Positions 25,234 through 33,581 of a stretch of 64,000 nt of DNA are shown here, in pieces; positions within the stretch are counted from its first letter, which is position 1; each line of letters begins with the position of its first letter. The position numbers and the translations under genes were made by a program. This DNA is from Palsa-504 sp963834685 (GTDB lineage Bacteria; Actinomycetota; Actinomycetes; Streptosporangiales; Streptosporangiaceae): contig CAWICW010000010.1 of assembly GCA_963834685.1 (NCBI GenBank), positions 62,001-126,000 of the forward strand. The letters run 5' to 3'. The notes beneath the pieces were generated by a model, which saw only the letters and a program-made list of their open reading frames with translations, ran no database searches and was not told the origin of the DNA.

Positions 25234-26113
25234 CTACCTGTTCTCGGACGGGTGCGGGCGACTCGGCCGCCGCCGCGACGACGCTTCGCGCGGACCGGTA
25301 GGCGCTGTCCGCCGCGGTCTGTAGCGGGAGAGCATGGAAATCGGGGTGGAATATCTCGACGCCGAACGGTCCGTCGAACCCTGTTTCCATGACGGAACGG
25401 ATCAGGCCGGTGAGATCGAACGAACCCTGCCCGGGCAGCTCGCGCTCGAAGGTGGTCGCCGTCCTCGAGGTTGCGACGGTGGCTGGCCCGTCGTTGAGCT
25501 GGACGGCGACGACCGATCCCGCCGGTAGCGCACGCACGTCATAAGGGGTGCCACCGGAGTGGTACAGGTGCCACGAATCGAGCAGCACGCCACCGTTTGC
25601 TGAGCCGGCGGCAGCCACGACCGTAGTCGCGGTGTGCAAGTCCTTGAGCGCGGTGAGCTGCGGCACGAACTCCAGGGCGGCTATGAGTCCGTGTCGCGCA
25701 GCACGGGTGCACAGCTGGCGGAACCGGTCCGCCATTCGCGGCAGCTCGGGGAGTGGCCCCTCGAACTCGGCCACCACCGTCACATGCCTGCCGCCCAATA
25801 CGTCTGCGACTCGGTACAGCTCGTCCTCAGCGCGCCGCCCTTCCCGGCCCGTTGCGGACGCGAGGTACCAGCCGCGTACGCTCTCCAGTTCGTGTACCTC
25901 GAGACCGAGGCCGGCGATGATCCGCGCGAGCTCACTGATACTCGTCCCTTGCCGGCAGCAGTCGAGGACGTCTTCCGGGCGCAGCCCGACTCCACCGAAT
26001 CCGGCCCGGGCGGCGGCGGCCAGCCGGTCCTTGAGCGGCCACCGAGGCGGCTGGAGACGGGCAGCGCCGGTGAGCGTGAAGTGGCAGGCCGTCAGGCGGA
26101 TATCGGCGGTCAT
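25214..26113 (-). CDS. Sugar phosphate isomerase/epimerase-like TIM-barrel protein
   Basis: A second TIM-barrel isomerase-like protein, 299 residues, not closely similar to 23486-24388. Barrel-end acidic residues lie in AALEFVPQL and LLDSWHLYHSGG, and the C-terminal part has VAVQLNDGP and GVEIFHPDF. The ATG at 26113 lies 12 bases below the stop of the flavoprotein gene and is preceded by AGGAGGACGG. Two different members flanking an SDR suggest a two-subunit or two-step enzyme. In known C-glycoside deglycosidases two such proteins form the lyase; the parallel is suggestive only. Confidence 0.8.
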   Translation of the reverse strand: MTADIRLTACHFTLTGAARLQPPRWPLKDRLAAAARAGFGGVGLRPEDVLDCCRQGTSISELARIIAGLGLEVHELESVRGWYLASATGREGRRAEDELYRVADVLGGRHVTVVAEFEGPLPELPRMADRFRQLCTRAARHGLIAALEFVPQLTALKDLHTATTVVAAAGSANGGVLLDSWHLYHSGGTPYDVRALPAGSVVAVQLNDGPATVATSRTATTFERELPGQGSFDLTGLIRSVMETGFDGPFGVEIFHPDFHALPLQTAADSAYRSARSVVAAAAESPAPVREQVDDYDKR

Positions 26114-26125
26114 CTGGCCGTCCTC

Positions 26126-27535
26126 CTAGTGCGTTACCGCAGCCGCAGCCGCGACACGACCAGCGGTGCGGCCGAAGACGAGGGCACTGGCCAGCGCGTT
26201 CCCGCTGCCGACGTAAACGTCACCGAGCACGCCGCCGACGCACTCGCCAGCCGCGTACAGACCGGCAATCGGGTGGCTGTCGTTGCCGATCACGCGCGCG
26301 TCGCGGTCGATGCGGACGCCAGCGTAGGTGCCCGCGAGACAGGCGAGGCGTAGTTCTGTGGCATAGAAAGGCGGCGTCTGCACGGGCCGAAGGACGTCGG
26401 CCCGCTTGGCGTAAAAATGATCGATGCCTGCCGCGACGCCCTCGTTGTAGCGATCGATGGTCCCCGCCAGGTTCGCGATCGGCACGCCGATCGTCGTGGC
26501 CAGCCCTTCCACCGTGGCCGCGACATGGATCTTGCCCAAGCCAACCATCGCGTCGATCATCGGCTCGACCCAGTTCTCATGGGTCTGGCCCGGGATATTC
26601 ACCTTCTTGAAACGGCGGGTCGAATTCGGCTGGGACGCCCGCTTCGCCGCGTCGTCGAAGATGGCCCAGATCTTGCCGCCCTGCGCGCGAACCAAGGGCT
26701 CGGTGACGCTATAGGGGGACATCTCGTTGAAGAAGCGGCGGCCTAGGTGGTTGACGATGATCAGCCATCCGGGGAAGTAAGTATCGGACATCAGCGAGAA
26801 GTTTGGCTTGAGCGTGCACAGGCCGCGGTTGTACCCGACGATCTGCCCGTCAGCCTGCTCGGCAAGCGCGAAGACGTCGCCTCTGGAGATGCGCGCGTCC
26901 ACCTCCAGCCCGACGGGGTGAAGCCAGTCCCCGGCGCTGAGCGCGCTGGGGAAGTACCTTTCGATCAGATCGCGGTTGCCCTCGAACCCCCCGGTCGCCA
27001 GGATGGTGCCGGCCGCCGTCAGCTGCTCTCCGCCCGAGGAAACCCCGATGACCGTACGAGCGTCCAGAACGAGGCCCTCCACGCGCCGGCCGAGGACAAG
27101 AGTGATGTTCTGCCGACGGCGCACCTCCTTCTCCAGAACGCTCACGATCTCGGCGCCACCCGGCGTGACGTGGCCGCGCGGTACCAATTCGTCCCCGGCG
27201 GGAAATATGTCGAGGATCGGTACGCCAAGGTCGGCGAGCCACTCGATCGACGGGCCGACCTCACTGGTCAGGTGTTCGATCAGCGCGGGTTCAAGGCGCT
27301 GGCCGGTCAAGGTCATGTAGTGGTTGAACAGGTCGATGTCACTGTCGGCGATGGCGCGTTCCCGCTGGAACCGGGTGCCCGCGCCCATTATCATTCCGCT
27401 CGACGCGCTCGTCCGCCCGCCCACCGTCGTGTCGGCCTCGACGAGCAAGACGGTCGCATCCTGCGACGAAGCCTCCAGCGCCGCGGACAGGCCCGCCAGC
27501 CCCGTACCGACCACTGCCACGTCGAAGTCACTCAC
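26126..27535 (-). CDS. FAD-dependent oxidoreductase, fumarate reductase/ketosteroid dehydrogenase type
   Basis: A 469-residue flavoprotein. It shows FDVAVVGTGLAGLSAALEA, the E of LLVEADTTVGG, SGMIMGAGTRFQRERA, VPRGHVTPGGAEIV, LATGGFEGN and the C-terminal FAD contact AAGECVGGVLGDVYVGSG. GTG 27535, after GAGGAAG, is the likely start; an in-frame ATG at 27628 has no clear box but lies next to the AT-rich promoter block. It heads the operon containing the two TIM-barrel proteins and the SDR. It is a paralogue of 33582-34976 and of the partial gene at 1-727. It likely dehydrogenates a cyclic substrate. Confidence 0.88.
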   Translation of the reverse strand: MSDFDVAVVGTGLAGLSAALEASSQDATVLLVEADTTVGGRTSASSGMIMGAGTRFQRERAIADSDIDLFNHYMTLTGQRLEPALIEHLTSEVGPSIEWLADLGVPILDIFPAGDELVPRGHVTPGGAEIVSVLEKEVRRRQNITLVLGRRVEGLVLDARTVIGVSSGGEQLTAAGTILATGGFEGNRDLIERYFPSALSAGDWLHPVGLEVDARISRGDVFALAEQADGQIVGYNRGLCTLKPNFSLMSDTYFPGWLIIVNHLGRRFFNEMSPYSVTEPLVRAQGGKIWAIFDDAAKRASQPNSTRRFKKVNIPGQTHENWVEPMIDAMVGLGKIHVAATVEGLATTIGVPIANLAGTIDRYNEGVAAGIDHFYAKRADVLRPVQTPPFYATELRLACLAGTYAGVRIDRDARVIGNDSHPIAGLYAAGECVGGVLGDVYVGSGNALASALVFGRTAGRVAAAAAVTH

Positions 27536-27627
27536 AAGCGCTTCCTCTTGATCACACGCCGGTACTCGGCGGCCAGACCCGTATGGGACCGATCCGATGG
27601 TGATGCGGTTGAAGCCATGGGTCGTCA

Positions 27628-27662
27628 TCGTACTATGATATAAATCATCTATCTACTTAGAC
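27628..27662. promoter_or_regulatory. AT-rich promoter block with palindrome
   Basis: ATGAT-ATAA-ATCAT is a perfect inverted repeat at 27635-27648, within an AT-rich block directly upstream of the flavoprotein operon. The remaining ~90 bases to the end of the Gfo/Idh gene (27751) show nothing recognisable. Confidence 0.45.
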
Positions 27663-27750
27663 GTCGACAACTTCGTTGATCACCTGCGCGAAGACACTTG
27701 ACCCGCAGGTCGTCGAGCGAGGAGGCATCTGACCCGGGCGGCAGCGACGG

Positions 27751-28854
27751 TCACTCCAGAGTGACCGTACGACCTTCGGTCGCCGAGGCCATGACGGCCT
27801 CGTGAACCACGGTGTTGGCCACACCGTCGAAGAACGTTGGCAGCGCCGGGAACTTCGGGGGCTCAAGTCCAAGGATCCGATCACGGAAGGCGCCCGCCAG
27901 CCTCGCTGTGGCTGGCGGGATCATCGTGGCCCGCGCTTCAAAGCGGGCGTAGGCATTCGAGCCCGCCACGCCGGTCGGCAGATCAAGAGCTGGTCCGAGC
28001 TGATACTCGGGTGGGATCTCGATGAGTCGACTGCCGCTGGCATCATCGAGCGCTATCTCGCCCTCGGCGGTGACCCAGACAGACCCAGCCGTCCCGGAGA
28101 TCCGCTGGACGGCCGTCGGCGGGCCAAAGGCGCCCTGCGTGGCTTGTATGACTCCGACCAGGCCGTTCACCAGCGTGAATTGAACGGCGAAGCTGTCGTT
28201 GGTGGCCCAGTCGTGATCCGAGGTTACGCAGGCGGTCCCGGTAACCGATGCGAACTCGCCGAGGGTGGTGCGCACCGTATCGATCGTGTGCGGTATCTCG
28301 GCGTTGAGCCAGCCGCCGAAGCGAGACTCGTCGGTGAACCACCCTGGCACCTCGGCGGCCGGGTCAGCGAACGCGTTCGACAATCGGACGAAGGTCGCAA
28401 AACGGGGAGAGCCGATCAGCCCATCGGCTAGGGCAAGGGCGAATCCGACCTGCGGTTTCAGCCATCGCATCTCCTGGCCGAGAACATGCACCACGCCGGC
28501 TTCCTCGGCTAGCCGCAGGAGGCTCCGCGCATCATCCAGCCGGGTCGTGAACGGTTTCTCGCACAACACATGCCTGCCGGCGGCTATCACGGCGGAGGTA
28601 AGTTCGTAGTGAGTTGACGGCGGTGTGGCGATAACAGCGGCCCGGACGCCGGGTACAGCGAGCGCTTGTTCCAGGCTCGTGGTCGCCACTGGGACACTAA
28701 GTCGCCGCGCCCGATCTGCGGTGCGCTCGCGATCGTGGCCTACCAGCGCCGCGACCTCGAATCCGGCCGCGCGCAAGGCCGGAACGTGCGCCAGGCAACC
28801 CCAACCGGTACCGGCGACGATCACCCGGATCGGGCCGACCGAGGAATCAGTCAT
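27751..28854 (-). CDS. Gfo/Idh/MocA family oxidoreductase
   Basis: A 367-residue NAD(P)-dependent oxidoreductase. The N-terminal Rossmann part starts VIVAGTGWGCLAHVPAL, and the family-diagnostic HVLCEKPFTTR carries the cofactor and catalytic lysine. The C-terminal alpha/beta domain has WLNAEIPHTIDTVR with the usual histidine. Members oxidise sugar or inositol hydroxyls, and some begin glycoside cleavage by making a 3-keto sugar. ATG 28854 follows GGGAGACGG. It is transcribed in the same direction as the flavoprotein/TIM-barrel operon but is separated from it by 215 bases and a promoter. It is divergent from the Rieske operon. Confidence 0.88.
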   Translation of the reverse strand: MTDSSVGPIRVIVAGTGWGCLAHVPALRAAGFEVAALVGHDRERTADRARRLSVPVATTSLEQALAVPGVRAAVIATPPSTHYELTSAVIAAGRHVLCEKPFTTRLDDARSLLRLAEEAGVVHVLGQEMRWLKPQVGFALALADGLIGSPRFATFVRLSNAFADPAAEVPGWFTDESRFGGWLNAEIPHTIDTVRTTLGEFASVTGTACVTSDHDWATNDSFAVQFTLVNGLVGVIQATQGAFGPPTAVQRISGTAGSVWVTAEGEIALDDASGSRLIEIPPEYQLGPALDLPTGVAGSNAYARFEARATMIPPATARLAGAFRDRILGLEPPKFPALPTFFDGVANTVVHEAVMASATEGRTVTLE

Positions 28855-29271
28855 CGTTTTCCGTCTCCCTTGACTTGGCCGCACCACCACAGCGTAATGA
28901 TTTATTGTAGTATAACAAGTATACTATTTGTTGAACCTTCGATCGGGTCAGCCGGCGGCAACGGCAACGACGTCATGCCTGCGACGGGCGTGATGAGATG
29001 GTGACTATCGAAGACGTTCGACTTCGGGATCCGGTGCCGGAAGTCCCGAAGGCGCGGCGGCGACCGGCGGATCCGGGTCGGCGGCGCGGGCCTGGCTGCG
29101 CGGGCCTGGCTGCGCGGGCCTGGCTGAGGGGGCGGCCCGGAGGCGGGCGGCTGCGCATACAGGAAAATTATCTGCCGGATTATTGACATCAGGCCCGGGC
29201 GGAGAGCAGAGTGAAGCTAAGGTAGCGATTGCTGTCTAATGGCCGGACCATCGCCGGAGATGGAGCCTTGC
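28855..29271. promoter_or_regulatory. Intergenic control region with 7-5-7 palindrome and 14-base tandem repeat
   Basis: No gene is evident in this 417-base gap between the Gfo/Idh gene (minus) and the Rieske operon (plus). It holds an AT-rich block (28896-28935) with the perfect inverted repeat TAGTATA-ACAAG-TATACTA (28908-28926). Three exact copies of GCGCGGGCCTGGCT follow at 29084-29125. The palindrome is 54 bases from the Gfo/Idh start but over 340 from the Rieske operon, so a second promoter nearer 29160-29230 (ATTATCTGCCGGATTATTGAC area) probably serves the operon. Confidence 0.5.
29084..29125. repeat. Three exact copies of a 14-base unit
   Basis: GCGCGGGCCTGGCT occurs three times without gaps, in the region upstream of the Rieske operon. 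Not in a recognised gene. May be a slippage product or a multi-site regulatory element. Confidence 0.7.
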
Positions 29272-29487
29272 ATGCAGGAACTCAGGCATCCGCTGACGGA
29301 AGGCTTGTACGGACTGGACCCCGAGACGGGCCTGGTCCGGGTGGAGGAGCACGGCCGGGTCGGCTTGTTCGACTTTCACGGCGAGTGGAGGTCCGGAGAC
29401 AAGTTCCATCCCGATCCGGAGATGTGTAACTGGATCGGCGGACCAGGCGCTGACGGCGCCTATGACCGGCCATTCAAGTCTATCTAG
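29272..29487 (+). CDS. Small hypothetical protein upstream of Rieske oxygenase
   Basis: The likely start is ATG 29272 (71 residues), just after GGAGCCTTGC; an in-frame ATG at 29239 would add 11 residues. The sequence has a patterned, folded look: LTEGLYGLDPETGLVRVEE, GLFDFHGEWRSGD and CNWIGGPG, with several aromatic residues and one Cys. No family is recognised. It ends 29 bases before the Rieske gene and is probably co-transcribed with it, which suggests an accessory role for the oxygenase or its substrate. Confidence 0.55.
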   Translation: MQELRHPLTEGLYGLDPETGLVRVEEHGRVGLFDFHGEWRSGDKFHPDPEMCNWIGGPGADGAYDRPFKSI

Positions 29488-29516
29488 GCGACGCCGCGGA
29501 TAGGAGACGAACAGCG

Positions 29517-30899
29517 ATGACTACTACCGAAGATCTGGTCGCACTGCTGGCGCCGCCGCACGAGCCCGGCTCCTTCTACCAGCGGGTGCTCGATTCCGAC
29601 CGGTATCCGGTACCCGGCGTCCTGCGCGAATCCAGCCCGCTGGAAGACGGGCCGGTCGAAGTTCCGGTGCGGCGGTACCTCTCTCGCGAGTTCCATGATC
29701 TCGAGGTCGAGAAGGTGTGGAAACGAGCCTGGCAGATGGCGTGCCGGGAGGACGAGATCCCGGCCGTCGGCGACACTCTGGTTTACGACGTGGCGGACCT
29801 GTCCTTTGTCGTAGTCCGCGTCTCACCGACCGTTATCCGGGCGTACCCCAATGCGTGCCTGCACCGTGGCCGCAAGCTGGTGGACAGCGCGCCGTGTGCC
29901 GCGAGGCTGAGCGAGCTGCGGTGCGCGTTCCACGGATTCACCTGGGACCTGGAAGGCTCACTGGCCGCGGTGCCGAGCTCGTGGGACTTCCCGCACGCCG
30001 ACTTCGACGAGTGGCAGCTGACCGAGGTCAAGGTCGGGACGTGGGGCGGGTTCGTCTTCATCAACCCCGACCCGGACGCGGCGCCGCTCGAGGACTTCCT
30101 GGGGGATCTGGACCGGCACTTCGCGAAATACGACTACCAGAACCGGTACACGGCGGCCCACGTGGTGAAGGTGGTGCCCTGCAACTGGAAGGCCGCGCAA
30201 GAAGCGTTCATGGAATCATTCCACGTCATCGCGGTCCATCCCCAGCTGCTCCCCGAGTCCTCCAACCTGGACGCGCAGTATGACGCGTGGGGCAACTACT
30301 CCCGCGCGGTCAGCCCGAACTTCCTGCCGAGCGCCTTTCTCAACTGGCTGCCGACCGAGCAGGAAATCCTGGACTCGGCGCTCGACCGCCGCCTGGATCG
30401 CGATCCGGTGGTGACGGTCCCGGAGGGCATGACGGCCCGGGAGGTCGGTGCCGATCAGGCCCGTAGGGCCCTGGTGCCGGTCATCGGCGAGGACAAGGCG
30501 GCCCAGCTGTGCGACAGCGAGATGGCCGACTCGTTCTATTTCACGTTGTTCCCCAACCTGCACCCGTGGTCGGCGTACAACCGGATCTGCTTCCGGTTCC
30601 GGCCGTACGGGAACGATCCGGACCGGGCCATCCAGGATGTGTACCTGCTCAACCCGTACGCCGGCGAGCGTCCGCCGGCGTCGCGGACGCACGTGCTGAG
30701 CGACGACGAGGACTTCACGGCCGGCACCGAGATCGGCCCGTACCTGGCCCGGATCATCAACCAGGACCTGTACAACATGCCGAAGGTGCAGGAGGGGATG
30801 AAGGCCACGCGCAAGCCGGTGCTGACGTTCTCCCGGTACCAGGAGTCCAAGATCAGGCACTTCCACAAGCTGCTGGACGAGTGGATAGCCCGGCCCTGA
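29517..30899 (+). CDS. Rieske non-heme iron oxygenase, catalytic (alpha) subunit
   Basis: This 460-residue Rieske oxygenase has the [2Fe-2S] site C114-x-H116 and C136-x2-H139 (ACLHRGRK and RCAFHGFTW). In the catalytic domain NWKAAQEAFMESFHVIAVHP supplies iron ligands His236 and His241; the acidic third ligand lies further on. The N-terminal ~55 residues before the Rieske fold are typical of phthalate or ring-hydroxylating alpha subunits. Such enzymes mono- or dihydroxylate C-H or aromatic bonds using electrons from a ferredoxin. The ferredoxin at 31158 is a natural partner, but no reductase or beta subunit lies nearby. ATG 29517 follows AGGAGACGAACAGCG. Confidence 0.92.
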   Translation: MTTTEDLVALLAPPHEPGSFYQRVLDSDRYPVPGVLRESSPLEDGPVEVPVRRYLSREFHDLEVEKVWKRAWQMACREDEIPAVGDTLVYDVADLSFVVVRVSPTVIRAYPNACLHRGRKLVDSAPCAARLSELRCAFHGFTWDLEGSLAAVPSSWDFPHADFDEWQLTEVKVGTWGGFVFINPDPDAAPLEDFLGDLDRHFAKYDYQNRYTAAHVVKVVPCNWKAAQEAFMESFHVIAVHPQLLPESSNLDAQYDAWGNYSRAVSPNFLPSAFLNWLPTEQEILDSALDRRLDRDPVVTVPEGMTAREVGADQARRALVPVIGEDKAAQLCDSEMADSFYFTLFPNLHPWSAYNRICFRFRPYGNDPDRAIQDVYLLNPYAGERPPASRTHVLSDDEDFTAGTEIGPYLARIINQDLYNMPKVQEGMKATRKPVLTFSRYQESKIRHFHKLLDEWIARP

Positions 30900-30927
30900 G
30901 TCACGGCCAGAAGGAGAGAGCCGAGGA

Positions 30928-31158
30928 ATGGCATCGCGGCTGAAGATTCCCAAGCTCGGCATGTCCATGGGAGAGGGCTCGATCGTCGAGTGGCTGGTCG
31001 CCGACGGCGACCAGGTCACCGTCGGCCAGCCGCTATACCTCCTGGAGACCGACAAGACGCAGAACGAGGTCCCCTCGCCCGTCGCGGGCGTCATCAAGCT
31101 GATCGGCCAGGTCGGCGAGACCTACGACGTAGGAACCATCATCGCCGAGGTGACCTGA
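30928..31158 (+). CDS. Stand-alone lipoyl (biotinyl/lipoyl-attachment) domain protein
   Basis: The 76-residue protein is a single lipoyl domain. It begins RLKIPKLGMSMGEGSIVEWL as in E2 subunits, has LLETDKTQNEV with the presumed lipoylated Lys43, and ends SPVAGVIKLIGQVGE. No E2 catalytic or subunit-binding domain follows; the TGA overlaps the ATG of the ferredoxin gene (TGATG). It sits two genes before E1 alpha and beta (31566-33559), so it probably carries the acyl group made by that E1. A free lipoyl carrier without E2 is unusual, except in the glycine cleavage H protein and a few atypical systems. ATG 30928 follows AGGAGAGAG. Confidence 0.9.
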   Translation: MASRLKIPKLGMSMGEGSIVEWLVADGDQVTVGQPLYLLETDKTQNEVPSPVAGVIKLIGQVGETYDVGTIIAEVT

Positions 31159-31502
31159 TGCACGGCCCGTCGCCGTCCGGTACGGACCGGCGGGTACACG
31201 TTGCGCCGATCGACGTGACCTTCGAACTCGGGCCGGACGAGACCCTGATCGCCGCGGCGTGGCGGGAAGGGTACTACTGGCCGACGGTATGCGGCGGGCG
31301 CGGCGAGTGCACCGCCTGCCACGTGGTCGTCGAGGACGGGGCGGCGAACGCGGTCCCGGCCGGCCGGCTCGAGAACCTCGTCCTCGCACCGGTGATCGCC
31401 AAGCGGGACCCGCGGCTGACCATCAGGCTGGCGTGCCAGCTGAAGGTCAGCGGCCCGGTGCGAGTGCACAAGAAAGCGGTGCGCCGCCGCATCGTGCAGT
31501 GA
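31158..31502 (+). CDS. [2Fe-2S] ferredoxin, adrenodoxin-like
   Basis: A 114-residue ferredoxin: the cluster ligands are C45-x5-C51-x2-C54 (CGGRGECTACHV) and C93 (LACQL). The C-x5-C spacing is that of adrenodoxin/putidaredoxin-type proteins. The C-terminal tail is rich in Lys/Arg (HKKAVRRRIVQ). The ATG overlaps the stop of the lipoyl-domain gene. Likely electron donor to the Rieske oxygenase at 29517; an alternative is electron acceptor from the E1/lipoyl system or the flavoprotein at 33582. In-frame starts further upstream (30990) lie inside the lipoyl gene and are not used. Confidence 0.88.
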   Translation: MHGPSPSGTDRRVHVAPIDVTFELGPDETLIAAAWREGYYWPTVCGGRGECTACHVVVEDGAANAVPAGRLENLVLAPVIAKRDPRLTIRLACQLKVSGPVRVHKKAVRRRIVQ

Positions 31503-31565
31503 ACGGCGCGCCGGCGAGCTAGCAAAAGATCACATTCAGTCCTTCGGACCCACGAGGAGGCAGCG

Positions 31566-32543
31566 TTGTCCGTACCCGATGGGTCGACCCTGCTCAGCAT
31601 CTACCAGACAGCGACCACCATCCGGCAGTGTGACGAGCGTTTCCTGGCCATGCTCACGGCGGGGGAAATCGCGATGACGTATTACTCGCCGCGCGGGCAG
31701 GAGGTGATCTCCGCCGCCGTGTCGGCGAACCTGCAGCCCGCCGACTACGTGGTCACCACCTACCGGGGAATCCACGATCACATCGCCAAGGGCGTGCCGC
31801 TAGACCTGCTGTGGGCGGAGTTCCTCGGCCGGGCCACGGGAACCTGCAAGGGCAAGGGCGGCCCGATGCACATCACTCATCCGGCGTCGGGGCTGATGGT
31901 CACGACCGGACTGGTCGGGGCGGGCCTGCCGATCGCCAACGGCTTCGCGCTGGCGTCCCTGATGAAGGGAGACGGCCGGGTCACGGTCTGCAACTTCGGC
32001 GACGGCGCGACGAACATCGGCGCGTTCCACGAGGCCCTCAACCTGGCCGCGCTGTGGAACCTGCCCGTGGTGTTCGTATGCCAGAACAACCTGTACGGGG
32101 AGAAGACCCCGTTCGCGCGGCACACGAAGGTGGCGCATATCGCCGACCGGGCGACGTCCTACCGGATGGAGGCGGTGCGCGCCGACGGCAACGACGCCGA
32201 ACAGATGTGGCAGGTGAGCCGGGAGGCCATCGGCAAGGCCCGGGCCGGAGGCGGGCCCACGCTCGTCGAGGCGGTGACCTTCCGGTTCCGCGGGCACAAC
32301 TTCGGTGACGACAGCTCCTACATCCCGCCGGAGCAGATGGCGCGGGCCCTGGCGGAGGACTCGGTGCCCCGGCTGCGCGCTTTGCTGCTGGAGGCGGGCC
32401 ACGCGACCGAGGATGAGCTGGCCGAACTGGACAAGCAGGTCGCGGTGCAGATCGACGAGGCCGTCCAGTTCGCGCTGGACAGCCCGTTCCCCGACGAGGC
32501 CGAGATCAGGCGCGACATCTACAGCAACGAGGTGGCGGTATGA
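31566..32543 (+). CDS. 2-oxoacid/acetoin dehydrogenase-type E1, alpha subunit
   Basis: This is a thiamine-diphosphate-dependent E1 alpha of 325 residues. The GDG motif at 145-147 (NFGDGATNIGAFHEALNL) and NN at 174-175 bind TPP-Mg, YRGIHDHIAKG carries conserved active-site histidines, and GRATGTCKGKGGPMH is typical. The short N-terminus and YRG-H-H pattern resemble acetoin dehydrogenase alpha more than pyruvate dehydrogenase. The TTG start at 31566 follows GAGGAGG. The stop overlaps the beta gene by 4 bases. It would decarboxylate a 2-oxoacid, or cleave an alpha-hydroxyketone or alpha-diketone, and pass the acyl group to lipoyl. Confidence 0.9.
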   Translation: MSVPDGSTLLSIYQTATTIRQCDERFLAMLTAGEIAMTYYSPRGQEVISAAVSANLQPADYVVTTYRGIHDHIAKGVPLDLLWAEFLGRATGTCKGKGGPMHITHPASGLMVTTGLVGAGLPIANGFALASLMKGDGRVTVCNFGDGATNIGAFHEALNLAALWNLPVVFVCQNNLYGEKTPFARHTKVAHIADRATSYRMEAVRADGNDAEQMWQVSREAIGKARAGGGPTLVEAVTFRFRGHNFGDDSSYIPPEQMARALAEDSVPRLRALLLEAGHATEDELAELDKQVAVQIDEAVQFALDSPFPDEAEIRRDIYSNEVAV

Positions 32544-33559
32544 CCACGGTGGCCCAGCCCGTGACGGGCATCCGGAAGGTGACGTTCGGCGAAGCGTGCC
32601 GGCTGGCCCTGCAGGAGGCCATGGAGACCGACCCGAGCGTGTTCATCCTGGGCGAGGACATCGGGGACGCCGAGACCGGCGGGACGTTCAAGGTGACCAA
32701 GGGCCTGTCCACCCGGTTCGGCACCGACCGGGTGCGGACCACGCCCATCTCCGAGCAGGCCATCATCGGGGCCGCGATCGGCGCGGCCATCGCCGGAATG
32801 CGGCCGGTGGCCGAGATCATGCTGATGAACTTCACCACGGTGGCGATGGACCAGATCGTGAACCACGCCGCGAAACTCCGGTTCATGTCGGGCGGACAGA
32901 CCGGTGTCCCGATCACGATCAGGACCGCCACCGGCGCCGGGCGCGGCACCGGGGCGCAGCACTCGGACATGCTGGAAGCCTGGTTCGCGCACACGCCCGG
33001 CCTGAAGGTGGTGATGCCCTCATCGCCTGCGGAGGCCAGGGGGCTGCTGCTGTCGTGCATCTTCGACGACGACCCGTGCATCTTCGTGGAGAAGAAGGAG
33101 ATCTACGGCATGCGCGGCGAGCTCGGCGAGCCGGGCGAGCGGATCCCGCTCGGGCGGGCCAGCGTGGCGCGGCGCGGCGCGCACGCTACCGTAATCGCCT
33201 ACGGCGGTGCCGTAGGCGAGAGCCTTGCGGCGGCCGCGCAGCTGGCGCAGGAGGGAATCGAGGCCGAGGTCATCGACCTGCGGACGATCTCGCCGTGGGA
33301 CCGCGAGACGGTGCTGTCCTCGGTGGCCCGCACCAAGCGGGCGGTCGTGGTGCACGAGGCCGTCCGGCAGTTCGGCGTGGGCGCGGAGATCTCGGCGACC
33401 ATCCACGAGGAACTGTTCGGCGAGCTGGCCGCCCCGGTCCAGCGGGTCGCCTCCAAGAACCTGCCGGTACCGTTCTCCCCGGCCCTGGAACGTGCCTACC
33501 TGTACAGTCGGGACGACATCGAGCTGGCCGTGCGTACCGTCGCGGGCGCGAGCCGCTGA
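32540..33559 (+). CDS. 2-oxoacid/acetoin dehydrogenase-type E1, beta subunit
   Basis: A 339-residue transketolase-like pyrimidine and C-terminal domain protein. FILGEDIGDAETGGTFKVT, TPISEQAIIGAAIGAAIAGM (the glutamate that activates TPP is in SEQA), VNHAAKLRFMSGGQ and GAQHSDMLEAWFAHTPGLKV match E1 beta subunits of branched-chain, pyruvate and acetoin dehydrogenases. The ATGA overlap with the alpha gene indicates coupled synthesis of an alpha2beta2 enzyme. No E2 or E3 follows; the next gene encodes an FAD dehydrogenase of another type. Confidence 0.92.
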   Translation: MTTVAQPVTGIRKVTFGEACRLALQEAMETDPSVFILGEDIGDAETGGTFKVTKGLSTRFGTDRVRTTPISEQAIIGAAIGAAIAGMRPVAEIMLMNFTTVAMDQIVNHAAKLRFMSGGQTGVPITIRTATGAGRGTGAQHSDMLEAWFAHTPGLKVVMPSSPAEARGLLLSCIFDDDPCIFVEKKEIYGMRGELGEPGERIPLGRASVARRGAHATVIAYGGAVGESLAAAAQLAQEGIEAEVIDLRTISPWDRETVLSSVARTKRAVVVHEAVRQFGVGAEISATIHEELFGELAAPVQRVASKNLPVPFSPALERAYLYSRDDIELAVRTVAGASR

Positions 33560-33581
33560 GGGGTCAGAGGGGTTGACAGAG

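Noticed and set aside
31033..31389. 118-codon minus-strand frame
   Set aside because: Lies opposite the lipoyl-domain and ferredoxin genes; Arg/Pro-rich sequence without motifs.
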